Shown here: in pieces, positions 16,952 through 24,709 of the stretch
How positions within the stretch are numbered: position 1 is the stretch's first letter
Layout of the letters: every line of letters begins with the position of its first letter
DNA from: JALYTZ01 sp036559125
Lineage (GTDB): Bacteria; Vulcanimicrobiota; Vulcanimicrobiia; Vulcanimicrobiales; Vulcanimicrobiaceae
Direction: 5' to 3'
Length of the DNA stretch: 64,000 nt
NCBI GenBank assembly: GCA_036559125.1
Contig: DATBTT010000056.1
Span: 67,413-131,412 of the forward strand
Position numbers and translations under genes: made by a program
Notes under the pieces: generated by a model
The model's database searches: none
The model's input: only the letters and a program-made list of their open reading frames with translations
What the model was told of the DNA's origin: nothing

Positions 16952-18736
16952 ATGAGCTCGGGCGAAGGCGCCGATCCAGGCCTCGCAAGCGCGAGAAGGC
17001 CCACGGCCGGCACGAACGCCGGCGATGTGGCGCGTTACCTTTTGCTCGAAGCCGCCGCGGCACTCGGCATGGAATTTGGCGCGATCGGTTTGGTCGAAGG
17101 CGAAAGTGTCATTATTTACGCAGCCGTCGGCGAAGCCGGTCCGCGCGTCGGAGAACGCGTCGAGTACGCGGGGTCCATCGCGGCGCTTGCGGTCGAACGC
17201 GGCGGCGTCGTTCACATCGCCGACGTCGCGCGAGACCCGCGAACGGCAAAGCATGCGACGATTGCTGAGTCAGCCGTCAAGTCCGTCGTGGCGATGCCCT
17301 TCGAGGGACCCGGCGGCCAATGGACGATCGCGCTCGGCTCGCGCGCCCCGCGCGCCGATGTGCTCGGCGTCGACGAAACGACCTATCTCAACATGCTCGC
17401 TCCGGTGCTGAGCAATTTGGTCGAGCGCGTCTATCGCGAGGAGCAGCTTTCCCGGTACGCGTTTTACGATATGCTGACCGAATTGCCGAACCGCGCCGCG
17501 ACGATCGGGCGTTTGAGCGAGGCGATCGCGCACGCGGAACGCAACGGCGCGCGCGCGGGCCTCTTTTTCGCCGATATGGATAATTTCAAAATGGTCAACG
17601 ACACCTACGGTCATCCGTTCGGCGACAAAGTACTCGCGGAGATCGCCCATCGCATGCGCGATACCATGCGACGCGACGAATTCGCGGGACGGCTCGGCGG
17701 TGACGAATTTGCGGTTATTTTCCCGATCGTTCGGCACGACGAAGACTTGATCGAAGTCGCCAATCGCATCATCGAACGGGTGTCCGCGCCAATCGATTTC
17801 GAGGATATCCGCACGCAGCTCGACGTCAGTCTCGGCATCGCGGTTTTTCCCGAAGACGGTCGCACGGTCGAAGAGTTGATCGCCCACGCCGACGTCGCGA
17901 TGTATCGCGCGAAGCGACAGAGCGGGTCGCAGTATTTTTGGTATAATCGCGAACTCGAGGAAGACGTGCGCTTGCGGCACGAACTGTCGCACAATCTGCA
18001 CAACGAGCAGATCGGCCGGGAGTTCTTGCTCTGTTTCCAACCGATCGTCGGCACCACAAATCGTTCGATCGTGGGAGTGGAAGCATTGTTGCGTTGGCTG
18101 CACCCTTCGATGGGGTTGCTCTCGCCGAAGCGGTTTCTGGATGTGGCGAACAGCCGGCATCTCACGACGATGATCGACAGCTGGGTCGTTCGTGCTGCGT
18201 TCGCGCAGGCGCGCAGGTGGCAGCAATTGGGGCTGCGCGCACCGATTTACGTCAACATCTCGGCGCCGCGCCGCGAAGTGGTCCAAAGCGTGCGCGACGG
18301 CGTGGAATTCGGCGAGATCGATCCCACGATGCTGCGGCTGGAATTGGCGGAAAGTCTTGCCGCAAGCGATTTTGAAGCCACCCAAGCCTTCGTGCACGAT
18401 TGCCGCGAGAATGGCCTGCTGGTGGGATTGGACCGGTTCGGCAGCGGTGGCTTGCCCATTACGAAATTAGCGCGCTTGCAGATCGACTTCGTAAAACTCG
18501 ATCGAGATCTCGTCGGCACGTTGTTCAGCTCTGCGCAAGCTACTGCCGCCACGGACGCCCTGGTTGCCCTCGCCAAGCAGTTTGGATGGTTCGTCGTCGC
18601 CGAGGGCGTCCAAACCGAGGCACAACGGCAGTGGCTCGAGGCCAAAGGGGTCGATGCGATGCAAGGATACGGGGTCGCGCATCCAATGACGGCCGTGGAT
18701 TTCGCGGCTTGGGCGGCAAGTCCGAGCCGCTTCTAG
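16952..18736 (+). CDS. GAF-GGDEF-EAL cyclic-di-GMP protein (EAL probably degenerate)
   Basis: The protein has 594 residues from ATG 16952; GTG 16895 would add 19. Domains in order: GAF (about 20-155), GGDEF (about 160-330) with an intact RLGGDEFAVIF signature and DMDNFKMVND, then EAL (about 345-590). In EAL most metal and substrate residues are present (VEALLRW, VNIS, LELAES, KLDRDLV, AEGVQTEAQ, QGYGVA). The key DDFGTG motif, however, reads LDRFGSG, so the second metal-binding Asp is Arg. I infer active or regulated diguanylate cyclase activity and poor or no phosphodiesterase activity, the EAL perhaps acting as a c-di-GMP sensor. No membrane segment is seen. Confidence 0.85.
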   Translation: MSSGEGADPGLASARRPTAGTNAGDVARYLLLEAAAALGMEFGAIGLVEGESVIIYAAVGEAGPRVGERVEYAGSIAALAVERGGVVHIADVARDPRTAKHATIAESAVKSVVAMPFEGPGGQWTIALGSRAPRADVLGVDETTYLNMLAPVLSNLVERVYREEQLSRYAFYDMLTELPNRAATIGRLSEAIAHAERNGARAGLFFADMDNFKMVNDTYGHPFGDKVLAEIAHRMRDTMRRDEFAGRLGGDEFAVIFPIVRHDEDLIEVANRIIERVSAPIDFEDIRTQLDVSLGIAVFPEDGRTVEELIAHADVAMYRAKRQSGSQYFWYNRELEEDVRLRHELSHNLHNEQIGREFLLCFQPIVGTTNRSIVGVEALLRWLHPSMGLLSPKRFLDVANSRHLTTMIDSWVVRAAFAQARRWQQLGLRAPIYVNISAPRREVVQSVRDGVEFGEIDPTMLRLELAESLAASDFEATQAFVHDCRENGLLVGLDRFGSGGLPITKLARLQIDFVKLDRDLVGTLFSSAQATAATDALVALAKQFGWFVVAEGVQTEAQRQWLEAKGVDAMQGYGVAHPMTAVDFAAWAASPSRF

Positions 18737-18747
18737 AAGCGATTCGT

Positions 18748-20085
18748 ATGGCCGCACGGATCGTGATCCTCGGCGGTGGCTTCGCAGCCATTGCGACGAC
18801 GCAACGCCTGGAACGACTGCTCCGTGCCGACGAGGCGGAGATCGTGTTGATCAGCCGCGAGAATTTCTCGCTCTTCACGCCGATGCTGCCCGAAGTCAGC
18901 TCCGGCGCGCTCGACGTGCGTCACATCGTAACGCCCGTTCGTTCGCAGTTGAAACGCGCGCGGTTCGTCCTCGCCGAGGTGGACGCATTCGACGCGCGCG
19001 CGCGGAGCGTGACGTACACGCACACGCTTACGGGCATGACGGAATCGATTCGATACGACCATCTGATCGTGGCGTTGGGTTCGTCGACGTCGACGTTCGG
19101 ACTGCCCGGGATAGCGGAGCGTGCTTTCGCGCTCAAGACGCTGGAAGACGCCGGCATCTTGCGCAACCGTTTTATGTGGCTGCTCGAACTTGCCGACAGC
19201 GCGCGCGACGAAGCGGAGCGCAGGCGGCTGCTCACGCTGGTCGTCGTCGGCGGCGGCTTTACCGGCGTCGAGACCGCCGGTGAAATGGTAGAGCTGTTTC
19301 GCAGCGTCGAGCGTTTCTATCCGCACGTCGAGCGAGAAGACATTCGCATCGCCCTGATTGAAGGCGGACCGGCCTTGCTGCCCGGATTACCGGCGCGCAT
19401 GGGCAGCTATTCGGCAAACGCGCTCGCGCGGCGCGGTGTCGAGATCGTGCTCGGAGACAACGTCAAAGCCGCCGACGAAGACGGCTTGGAACTGCAGAGC
19501 GGACGGCGCATCGAGACGCGAACGATCGTGTGGAGCGCCGGCGTGCGACCCTCGCCAATCGTTGCGGCGGCCGATCTCCCTCATGGGAAAAGCGGCGCGA
19601 TCGTCGTGGATGCGCAGATGCGGGTGAACGGCTTTGAGGATTTGTGGGCCATCGGCGATTGCGCTGCAATTTCCGATGGAAAGGGCGGCTCCTATCCCCA
19701 AACCGCGCAACACGCAATTCGCGAAGGCCCCGTCCTCGCGCACAACGTCGTGGCCGCGATACGCGGCCAGGCTGGCAAGCCGTTTCGTTACGATTCGCTC
19801 GGAATGATGGCCTCGCTCGGAGCGCGCAAGGCCGTTGCGCAATTGCCCGGCGATCGCGTATTGACGGGTTTCCTCGCTTGGGTCCTGTGGCGTGGCTATT
19901 ACCTCTCGCGCTTGCCGGGGCTCGAGCGCAAACTGCGCGTCGCGTTCGATTGGATGCTCGAACTGGTCTTTCCGCGCGACATTTCGGAACTGCGCGTCTA
20001 CACGCGCCGCGCGCAGTCAAGCGCGGCAGTGGACGCCGGGCTCGCGCCGCGCGACGAAACGATGCCGCCGTTCAATCGGCTGTGA
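18748..20085 (+). CDS. Type II NADH dehydrogenase (NDH-2-like FAD oxidoreductase)
   Basis: The 445-residue flavoprotein has two dinucleotide-binding folds: FAD (ARIVILGGGFAAIATTQRL, residues 3-21) and NAD (LLTLVVVGGGFTGVETAGEM, about 160-180). A second FAD contact DLWAIGDCAA lies near 300. The C-terminal amphipathic and hydrophobic stretch (LAWVLWRGYYLSRLPGLERKLRVAF) is the usual membrane anchor of NDH-2 enzymes, which pass electrons from NADH to quinone without pumping protons. ATG 18748 is the sensible start, since the longer frame lies over the GGDEF-EAL gene. It follows that gene by 11 bases. Sulfide:quinone reductases are related, but the catalytic cysteines are not apparent here. Confidence 0.88.
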   Translation: MAARIVILGGGFAAIATTQRLERLLRADEAEIVLISRENFSLFTPMLPEVSSGALDVRHIVTPVRSQLKRARFVLAEVDAFDARARSVTYTHTLTGMTESIRYDHLIVALGSSTSTFGLPGIAERAFALKTLEDAGILRNRFMWLLELADSARDEAERRRLLTLVVVGGGFTGVETAGEMVELFRSVERFYPHVEREDIRIALIEGGPALLPGLPARMGSYSANALARRGVEIVLGDNVKAADEDGLELQSGRRIETRTIVWSAGVRPSPIVAAADLPHGKSGAIVVDAQMRVNGFEDLWAIGDCAAISDGKGGSYPQTAQHAIREGPVLAHNVVAAIRGQAGKPFRYDSLGMMASLGARKAVAQLPGDRVLTGFLAWVLWRGYYLSRLPGLERKLRVAFDWMLELVFPRDISELRVYTRRAQSSAAVDAGLAPRDETMPPFNRL

Positions 20086-20142
20086 AGTAGATGCGCGGCG
20101 CTCGCGAGAAGTCTACCGCTCGACCCATCTCGGGGGAACGCT

Positions 20143-21537
20143 ATGGAATTTCGTGAGCCCATCGAACGGCTGATCCGCGATCCGCGGGAGTTTACGCACG
20201 CGCTGCGCTTTCCCGATCCGGGTCAAATTCGCATTTACGACGAGACCTTGCGCGATGGGGAGCAGATGCCGGGCGTCTGCTTTACCCCCGACCAGAAATA
20301 CGAGATTGCGACGCGCCTAGCGGATATCGGCGTTCATATCATGAGCGTCGGGTTTCCGGCAGCGTCGGCAGGCGACCGCAAAACCTTACAGCTGGTCATG
20401 GAAGGCAAGCGCCGCGGTGAACTCGGGCAAACCGAAATCGTGGTGATGTGCCGCAGCAATCCCAAAGACATCGACGTGACCGCGAGGACGCTCGAAGAGG
20501 TCGGCATTTCCCCTTCAGAAGTTACGTTTTTCATCTTTACGAGCGGCAGCGATTTGCACTTGAAATATAAGATCGGCAAGATGCTGCTCAAGCAAGAAGG
20601 CCGCGACGAGAGCGAATGGCTCGATCTGCCGCTTGAATTTTATCGCAACGCGAACGTCAAGCTGCAATGCGACGCCATCGCATACGCGCGCTCGCGCGGC
20701 GTGACGAAGATCGAATTTGGGGCCGAAGACGGCAGCCGCGGCGACGTCGATTACTTCATCGATTACTTCAAGGCGGGAATGGCGGCGGGCGCAGATCGCC
20801 CGGCATGGCCCGATACGGTCGGTTGTTTGACCCCGGAAGCGGCGAAATGGTATTGCTCGCGCATCGTCAACGCGATGCCGAAGGGTTTGCCGATGGTGTG
20901 CCACTTCCATAACGACTACGGCTTGGGGACGATCAATGCCATAACCGCGGTGTCGTGCGGTTTCAAAGTGGTTTCGGTGACCGCCAATGGGTATGGCGAA
21001 CGCGCCGGCAACGTGAAGCTCCACGAGTTCGTCACCGCGCTCAACGTCCTCTATGGAATCGAGATTCCGGGTTTTAAATACGACAAGCTGCGGGAGTTGG
21101 CGCGCTTCATGGAGCGCACGAGCGGCATTCCGATGCAGCAGCACGAGCCGATCGTTGGAGCGAAAGTCTTCGCGCACGAGTCCGGCATCCACACGCACGC
21201 GATGCTCATCGACCATCGCATGTACGAAGCCGTTCCGGCGAGCCTGGTGGGAGCCGAAACGAGTTGGGTCTTCGGAAAACATTCAGGCGTGGCGCTGGTC
21301 GAAGACACGTTGCGCAAGCACGCCGGTGAACTTGCCGAGCACGGCGTGGAGTTGACGCCCGAACTCGCGCACCGGGTTACCGAAGAGATCAAACGATTGC
21401 GCGAGGAGCGCGCCGCCTCCAGCAAGAGCGAAGAAGCGATCGAGGCCTACGAGGGAGCGATGCGCCGCCTCTCGATATCCGAGCGAGACGTCGCCTCTAT
21501 CGCGATCGCCCTGGCAAAACCGCAAGCAGTCGCATAG
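20143..21537 (+). CDS. DRE-TIM metallolyase: isopropylmalate/homocitrate synthase-like
   Basis: The 464-residue enzyme has the full TIM-barrel signature of the HMGL-like acyltransferases: RIYDETLRDGEQMPGV (about 29-44), the metal-binding HFHNDYGLG and the nearby GYGERAGN. Family members condense acetyl-CoA with a 2-oxo acid (2-oxoisovalerate, 2-oxoglutarate or pyruvate). The C-terminal LeuA dimer domain for leucine feedback is missing. The C-terminus has instead a short helical region, as in NifV or homocitrate synthase-type proteins. No other leu, lys or nif gene is nearby, so the oxo-acid substrate cannot be told. The start has a GGGGGAA ribosome binding site about 6 bases upstream. Confidence 0.8.
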   Translation: MEFREPIERLIRDPREFTHALRFPDPGQIRIYDETLRDGEQMPGVCFTPDQKYEIATRLADIGVHIMSVGFPAASAGDRKTLQLVMEGKRRGELGQTEIVVMCRSNPKDIDVTARTLEEVGISPSEVTFFIFTSGSDLHLKYKIGKMLLKQEGRDESEWLDLPLEFYRNANVKLQCDAIAYARSRGVTKIEFGAEDGSRGDVDYFIDYFKAGMAAGADRPAWPDTVGCLTPEAAKWYCSRIVNAMPKGLPMVCHFHNDYGLGTINAITAVSCGFKVVSVTANGYGERAGNVKLHEFVTALNVLYGIEIPGFKYDKLRELARFMERTSGIPMQQHEPIVGAKVFAHESGIHTHAMLIDHRMYEAVPASLVGAETSWVFGKHSGVALVEDTLRKHAGELAEHGVELTPELAHRVTEEIKRLREERAASSKSEEAIEAYEGAMRRLSISERDVASIAIALAKPQAVA

Positions 21538-21542
21538 AACGC

Positions 21543-21959
21543 GTGCGAGTGCCTGGTCTGCGCACGATCGTGGCAATCGCCTGCGGCTACGTCGTCGTCC
21601 TGGTCATGACGCTAATCGGCTCGGTCGTAATCGCGCTGGTAATGTTTAAGGGACAGCCCGTAGCCGTGGCGCCTCCGAAGTACGTCGCGGGAAACGCCGT
21701 GCTGTGGCTGGTCGCCGGAATCATTGCCGGCGCTCTTACCGCGCGCATGGCGCCGTCGCGCCCGCTCTATCATGCCGCCGGCTTATGCGTCGCAATTTCG
21801 GCAATCGGCGTGATCGCGCTCGTTTCGCCGAGCGCGCAATCGCTGCTTCCAAAGTGGTACGAACCGCTCGCAGCCGCGCTAGGCGCCGCCGGCGCAATTG
21901 CAGGCGGCATCATCGTGCATCCTTCGACAGGCTCAGGCCCTTCGACAGGCTCAGGGTGA
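21543..21959 (+). CDS. Small four-helix membrane protein with repeat-encoded C-terminus
   Basis: The protein has 138 residues from GTG 21543 and about four hydrophobic helices (VAIACGYVVVLVMTLIGSVVIALVMF, YVAGNAVLWLVAGIIAGAL, ALYH-like LCVAISAIGVIALV, ALGAAGAIAGGIIV). I do not recognise the family. Its last 13 codons (HPSTGSGPSTGSG) and the TGA stop lie wholly in two tandem copies of the dispersed 23-bp repeat (21921-21960). The native C-terminus appears to have been replaced or extended by the repeat. It follows the acyltransferase by 5 bases and runs into the convergent M55 gene. Confidence 0.6.
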   Translation: MRVPGLRTIVAIACGYVVVLVMTLIGSVVIALVMFKGQPVAVAPPKYVAGNAVLWLVAGIIAGALTARMAPSRPLYHAAGLCVAISAIGVIALVSPSAQSLLPKWYEPLAAALGAAGAIAGGIIVHPSTGSGPSTGSG

Positions 21960-21960
21960 C
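21921..21960 (+). repeat. Dispersed 23-bp repeat, copy 4 (tandem, inside a gene end)
   Basis: A shortened unit (21921-21937) is followed by a perfect one (21938-21960). Together they encode the C-terminus and stop of the small membrane protein. The last bases also overlap the stop region of the convergent M55 peptidase. Confidence 0.85.
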
Positions 21961-22784
21961 AGAGTTAGGGCGCCCATTCGGAAGGCGGCTACGAAGGCTT
22001 TGAAGACCGTCGGGTAATCGTTGTGGACGAGGCGCACGGTTCGGCTGGCGGTGCGCTCGAAACCGGGGATCAGTTCGATGAGATCGGCCTGCTCGACGCG
22101 CGTTACGTCGATCTCCATCGCAATCGGCGGCTCGAACGCGAATGGTTTGGCTTGCGCCGCATCGCGCACCGCTCGCTGCGCACCCTCGCGAATCGCGACT
22201 TGTGCGGCTTGCGGCGAGATCGAATCCACCGAGTAGTGTCCGATGCTTTCTTTGATCGCGACGCCGGTGACCCACGGCATTTGCGCCGTGACCTCCTCGA
22301 TCGTTGCGCGATCGCCGGTCACGAGCAACACCGGCACGCCGTAGTGCCCCGCGAGTCCGGCGTTGAGCGTCGCTTCGCTGCAACGTATGTCGTTTATGCG
22401 AACGTCGTAGACGACGCCGGGTGTGTACGTATGACACAGCGTTCCGTTCTCCGACCCGATTGCGGCGTGATAGCCGGTAAAAAATACGCCGCCGAAACTG
22501 CCGTCGAGACCCTGGACCATCGAGAACGGTTTGCGATTACCGAAAATTACGCGGATGTCATCGGGCAGTTCGTCGAAAAGCAGGTTTCGCATCGGGCCAT
22601 GCGAGTCGTTGACGAGCATCTCACCCGCGCCACCGTCCCGGGCGCCGCGGATTGCCGCCGCCACCTCTTGCGTCATGTACCGTTGGTAGATGAAATAGTC
22701 GGGAGCGTAGCCGCGCGCGTCGACTTGATCCCAACTGCAGACTCCGGCCGTGCCTTCCATGTCGCACGAAACGTAGATCTTCAT
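21951..22784 (-). CDS. M55-family D-aminopeptidase (DppA-like), copy 2
   Basis: The 277-residue zinc peptidase belongs to the family of B. subtilis DppA, which releases N-terminal D-amino acids from peptides as a ring-shaped decamer in the cytoplasm. The metal and catalytic residues line up with DppA: D8 and E10 (SCDMEGTAG), H62 (VNDSHG), H106 (TGYHA) and E137 (RCSEATL). It overlaps the stop of an almost equally long paralogue upstream (ATGA, 22781-22784). The C-terminal part of both copies ends in an AFVAAFR motif. D-Ala-containing cell-wall peptides are a likely substrate; this fits the peptide-binding lipoproteins upstream, but the link is inference. Confidence 0.88.
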   Translation of the reverse strand: MKIYVSCDMEGTAGVCSWDQVDARGYAPDYFIYQRYMTQEVAAAIRGARDGGAGEMLVNDSHGPMRNLLFDELPDDIRVIFGNRKPFSMVQGLDGSFGGVFFTGYHAAIGSENGTLCHTYTPGVVYDVRINDIRCSEATLNAGLAGHYGVPVLLVTGDRATIEEVTAQMPWVTGVAIKESIGHYSVDSISPQAAQVAIREGAQRAVRDAAQAKPFAFEPPIAMEIDVTRVEQADLIELIPGFERTASRTVRLVHNDYPTVFKAFVAAFRMGALTLSP

Positions 22785-23614
22785 GCAACCGCCGTTGCCG
22801 CGCCGCCGAGCCGGAAGGCGGCGACGAAAGCGCGGAAGATCGTCGCATAGTCGTCGTGTGCGAAGCGCAACGTGCGGCCCCCTATTCGCTCGAACCCGGG
22901 CATGAGTTCGATGAAGTCGGCTTGTTCCACTCGCGTGGTTTCGAGTTCCATCACGATCGGCGGCTCAAATACGAACGGCTTTGCGTCGGCTGCGTGTAGC
23001 ATTGCTTCGCGCGCGGCCGCGCGGATCGCGTTTTGCGCCGACCGCGGCGTCAACGAATCGGTGGCGTAATGCCCGATGCTCTCCTTGACGATCACGCCCG
23101 CGACCCACGGCATGTGCGTGCGGACGTCTTCGACGATCGTGCGATCGCCGCTCACGAGCAACACCGGAATCCCGTGATAACCCGCCATTGCAGCATTGAA
23201 GAGCGCCTCGCTGCAGGCAATGCCGTTGACGCGCACGTTGTAGAGGACGTCGGCCGTATACGTGTGCGCGAGCGCGCCGTTCTCGTCGCCGACTTTCGCG
23301 TGATATCCGGTGAAGAACGCACCGGCGAAGCCGCGATCGATCCCCTCGGCCATGGAGAACGGCTTGCGCGATCCCGAGATGACGCGCACGTCGGAGGGCA
23401 ACTCGTCCCACAACAGATTGCGCATATCCCAGTGTGAGTCGTTGACGAGCACGTCGGTCGCGCCGCCGGCGCGCGCGCCGTCGATGGCCGCGCGTACCTC
23501 TTGCGACATGTACCGCCGGTAGATCGGATACTCCACCGTATTGCTCGGATCGCATTGCATCCAGCTGCAAACGCCCGCGGTGCCTTCCATATCGCACGAT
23601 ACATAGAGTTTCAT
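22781..23614 (-). CDS. M55-family D-aminopeptidase (DppA-like), copy 1
   Basis: This 277-residue paralogue of the next gene has the same metal ligands (D8, E10, H62 in VNDSHW, H106 in TGYHAK, E137 in CSEALF). The two copies share most blocks (MKxYVSCDMEGTAGVCSW, ELPxDxRVIxGxRKPFSM, PWVxGVxxKESIGHY), which points to tandem duplication followed by divergence. It overlaps the TPR gene stop by one base (TAATG-type) and the second copy by four. Two different subunits could form mixed rings or handle different peptides. Confidence 0.88.
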   Translation of the reverse strand: MKLYVSCDMEGTAGVCSWMQCDPSNTVEYPIYRRYMSQEVRAAIDGARAGGATDVLVNDSHWDMRNLLWDELPSDVRVISGSRKPFSMAEGIDRGFAGAFFTGYHAKVGDENGALAHTYTADVLYNVRVNGIACSEALFNAAMAGYHGIPVLLVSGDRTIVEDVRTHMPWVAGVIVKESIGHYATDSLTPRSAQNAIRAAAREAMLHAADAKPFVFEPPIVMELETTRVEQADFIELMPGFERIGGRTLRFAHDDYATIFRAFVAAFRLGGAATAVA

Positions 23615-24063
23615 TATTGCTGCCCCGACAATCCGGTTTGTGCTTGGCTCAGGCCTTCGGTCGCGGCGGCGTTGTGCGGATTGGCCACAAGCGCGCGTTT
23701 ATAGAGCGGGATCGCCTTCGCGTACATTCCCGCGGCTAGGTAGAGATCGCCGAGTTGCGTGAGCGCGACGTCGTCTTTCGGATTCTTTGTGATGCGGTCG
23801 CGCAGTTGCGCGAGCTGTACCCGGACGGCAGCCGGCGGCCCTCCGCCTTCGACATTGACGTTGGAACCTTGCGATCCCGGTTGTACGGGCGCGGCCTTGG
23901 CACCGGCGGCCGTAGCGCCCGTTCCGGAGCCGAAAACCGATCCGCTGGTTCCAAAACCGATACGGAGCAACCAAGCCATTGCGCCGAGAAAAACCACGGC
24001 GATAACCAGAACGATGGGCACGTAGACGCGCGGCGGCAAGCCGCGTTGTTGGGAATCGGGCAC
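23614..24063 (-). CDS. Membrane-anchored TPR protein
   Basis: The protein has 149 residues from GTG 24063; the longer open frame (to 24162) runs into the divergent SprT-like gene and its N-terminus looks random. A short cytoplasmic start (PDSQQRGLPPR) is followed by one membrane helix (VYVPIVLVIAVVFLGAMAWLL), a Gly/Ala/Pro-rich linker and a C-terminal pair of tetratricopeptide helices (RDRITKNPKDDVALTQLGDLYLAAGMYAKAIPLYKRALVANPHNAAATEGL). It likely scaffolds a protein complex on the periplasmic face. It is first in the operon with the two D-aminopeptidases. Confidence 0.7.
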   Translation of the reverse strand: MPDSQQRGLPPRVYVPIVLVIAVVFLGAMAWLLRIGFGTSGSVFGSGTGATAAGAKAAPVQPGSQGSNVNVEGGGPPAAVRVQLAQLRDRITKNPKDDVALTQLGDLYLAAGMYAKAIPLYKRALVANPHNAAATEGLSQAQTGLSGQQ

Positions 24064-24097
24064 AAGACTCGTTTGGACGAACGCCGAAAAACTCTTC

Positions 24098-24646
24098 GTG
24101 CTGCTCCCGTCCGAGACCGATCTGCAATTGCTCTTTGCCGAGCTCAACAACTTCCATTTCAACGGCGAAGTGCCGGCATGCCGGATTCGCTACAACGCTC
24201 GCTTCTCCAATTCCGCCGGGCGCATTACCTACAACGAACGTCCCCTGATGATCGAGCTCTCGCCCAAGCATTTTCGGGCGAACCCCGAAGCACTGCGTGA
24301 GACGCTACTGCACGAAATGATCCATGCGTGGCTTTTCGATCGCTATCGCGATATGGGTCACGGAGCACGCTTCAAGAAGAAGATGCGCGAATGCGGGCTG
24401 AGCTCCATCTACCACGACTTAGGTAGCGCGAAGCCCCTCAGCGAATCCACGAAACGATACATCCTGCGCTGCGAGCGCTGTGCGATGGAAGTCTTACGCA
24501 AACGCCGCCCTTCGCAGCCGATGAGCTGTGGCCGGTGCTCGCGGCGGGGATTCGATCCGCGCTTCCCGCTGACGATCTACGAAATCGTCGATGCCCGCTT
24601 GGTCGGGACTACCGTACCGGAACGGGCCGCTCTGCGCGGCGGCTAA
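24098..24646 (+). CDS. SprT-like zinc metalloprotein
   Basis: The 182 residues carry HEMIHAW at 72-78 (HExxH zinc and catalytic motif), a third likely ligand H88 in GHGARF, and a C-terminal zinc ribbon with C125-x2-C128 and C144-x2-C147. This is the layout of SprT/Spartan-like domains; the eukaryotic relative cleaves DNA-protein crosslinks, while bacterial roles are poorly known. GTG 24098 is used. The frame is open a little further upstream without a better start. It is divergent from the TPR gene with only about 35 bases between starts. Confidence 0.8.
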   Translation: MLLPSETDLQLLFAELNNFHFNGEVPACRIRYNARFSNSAGRITYNERPLMIELSPKHFRANPEALRETLLHEMIHAWLFDRYRDMGHGARFKKKMRECGLSSIYHDLGSAKPLSESTKRYILRCERCAMEVLRKRRPSQPMSCGRCSRRGFDPRFPLTIYEIVDARLVGTTVPERAALRGG

Positions 24647-24709
24647 GGCCGCGGGCTGCGACGTTGGTCGAGGCTGAAAAGCGCTCAAAAAGGCGAAGAT
24701 AGTGGGGCC

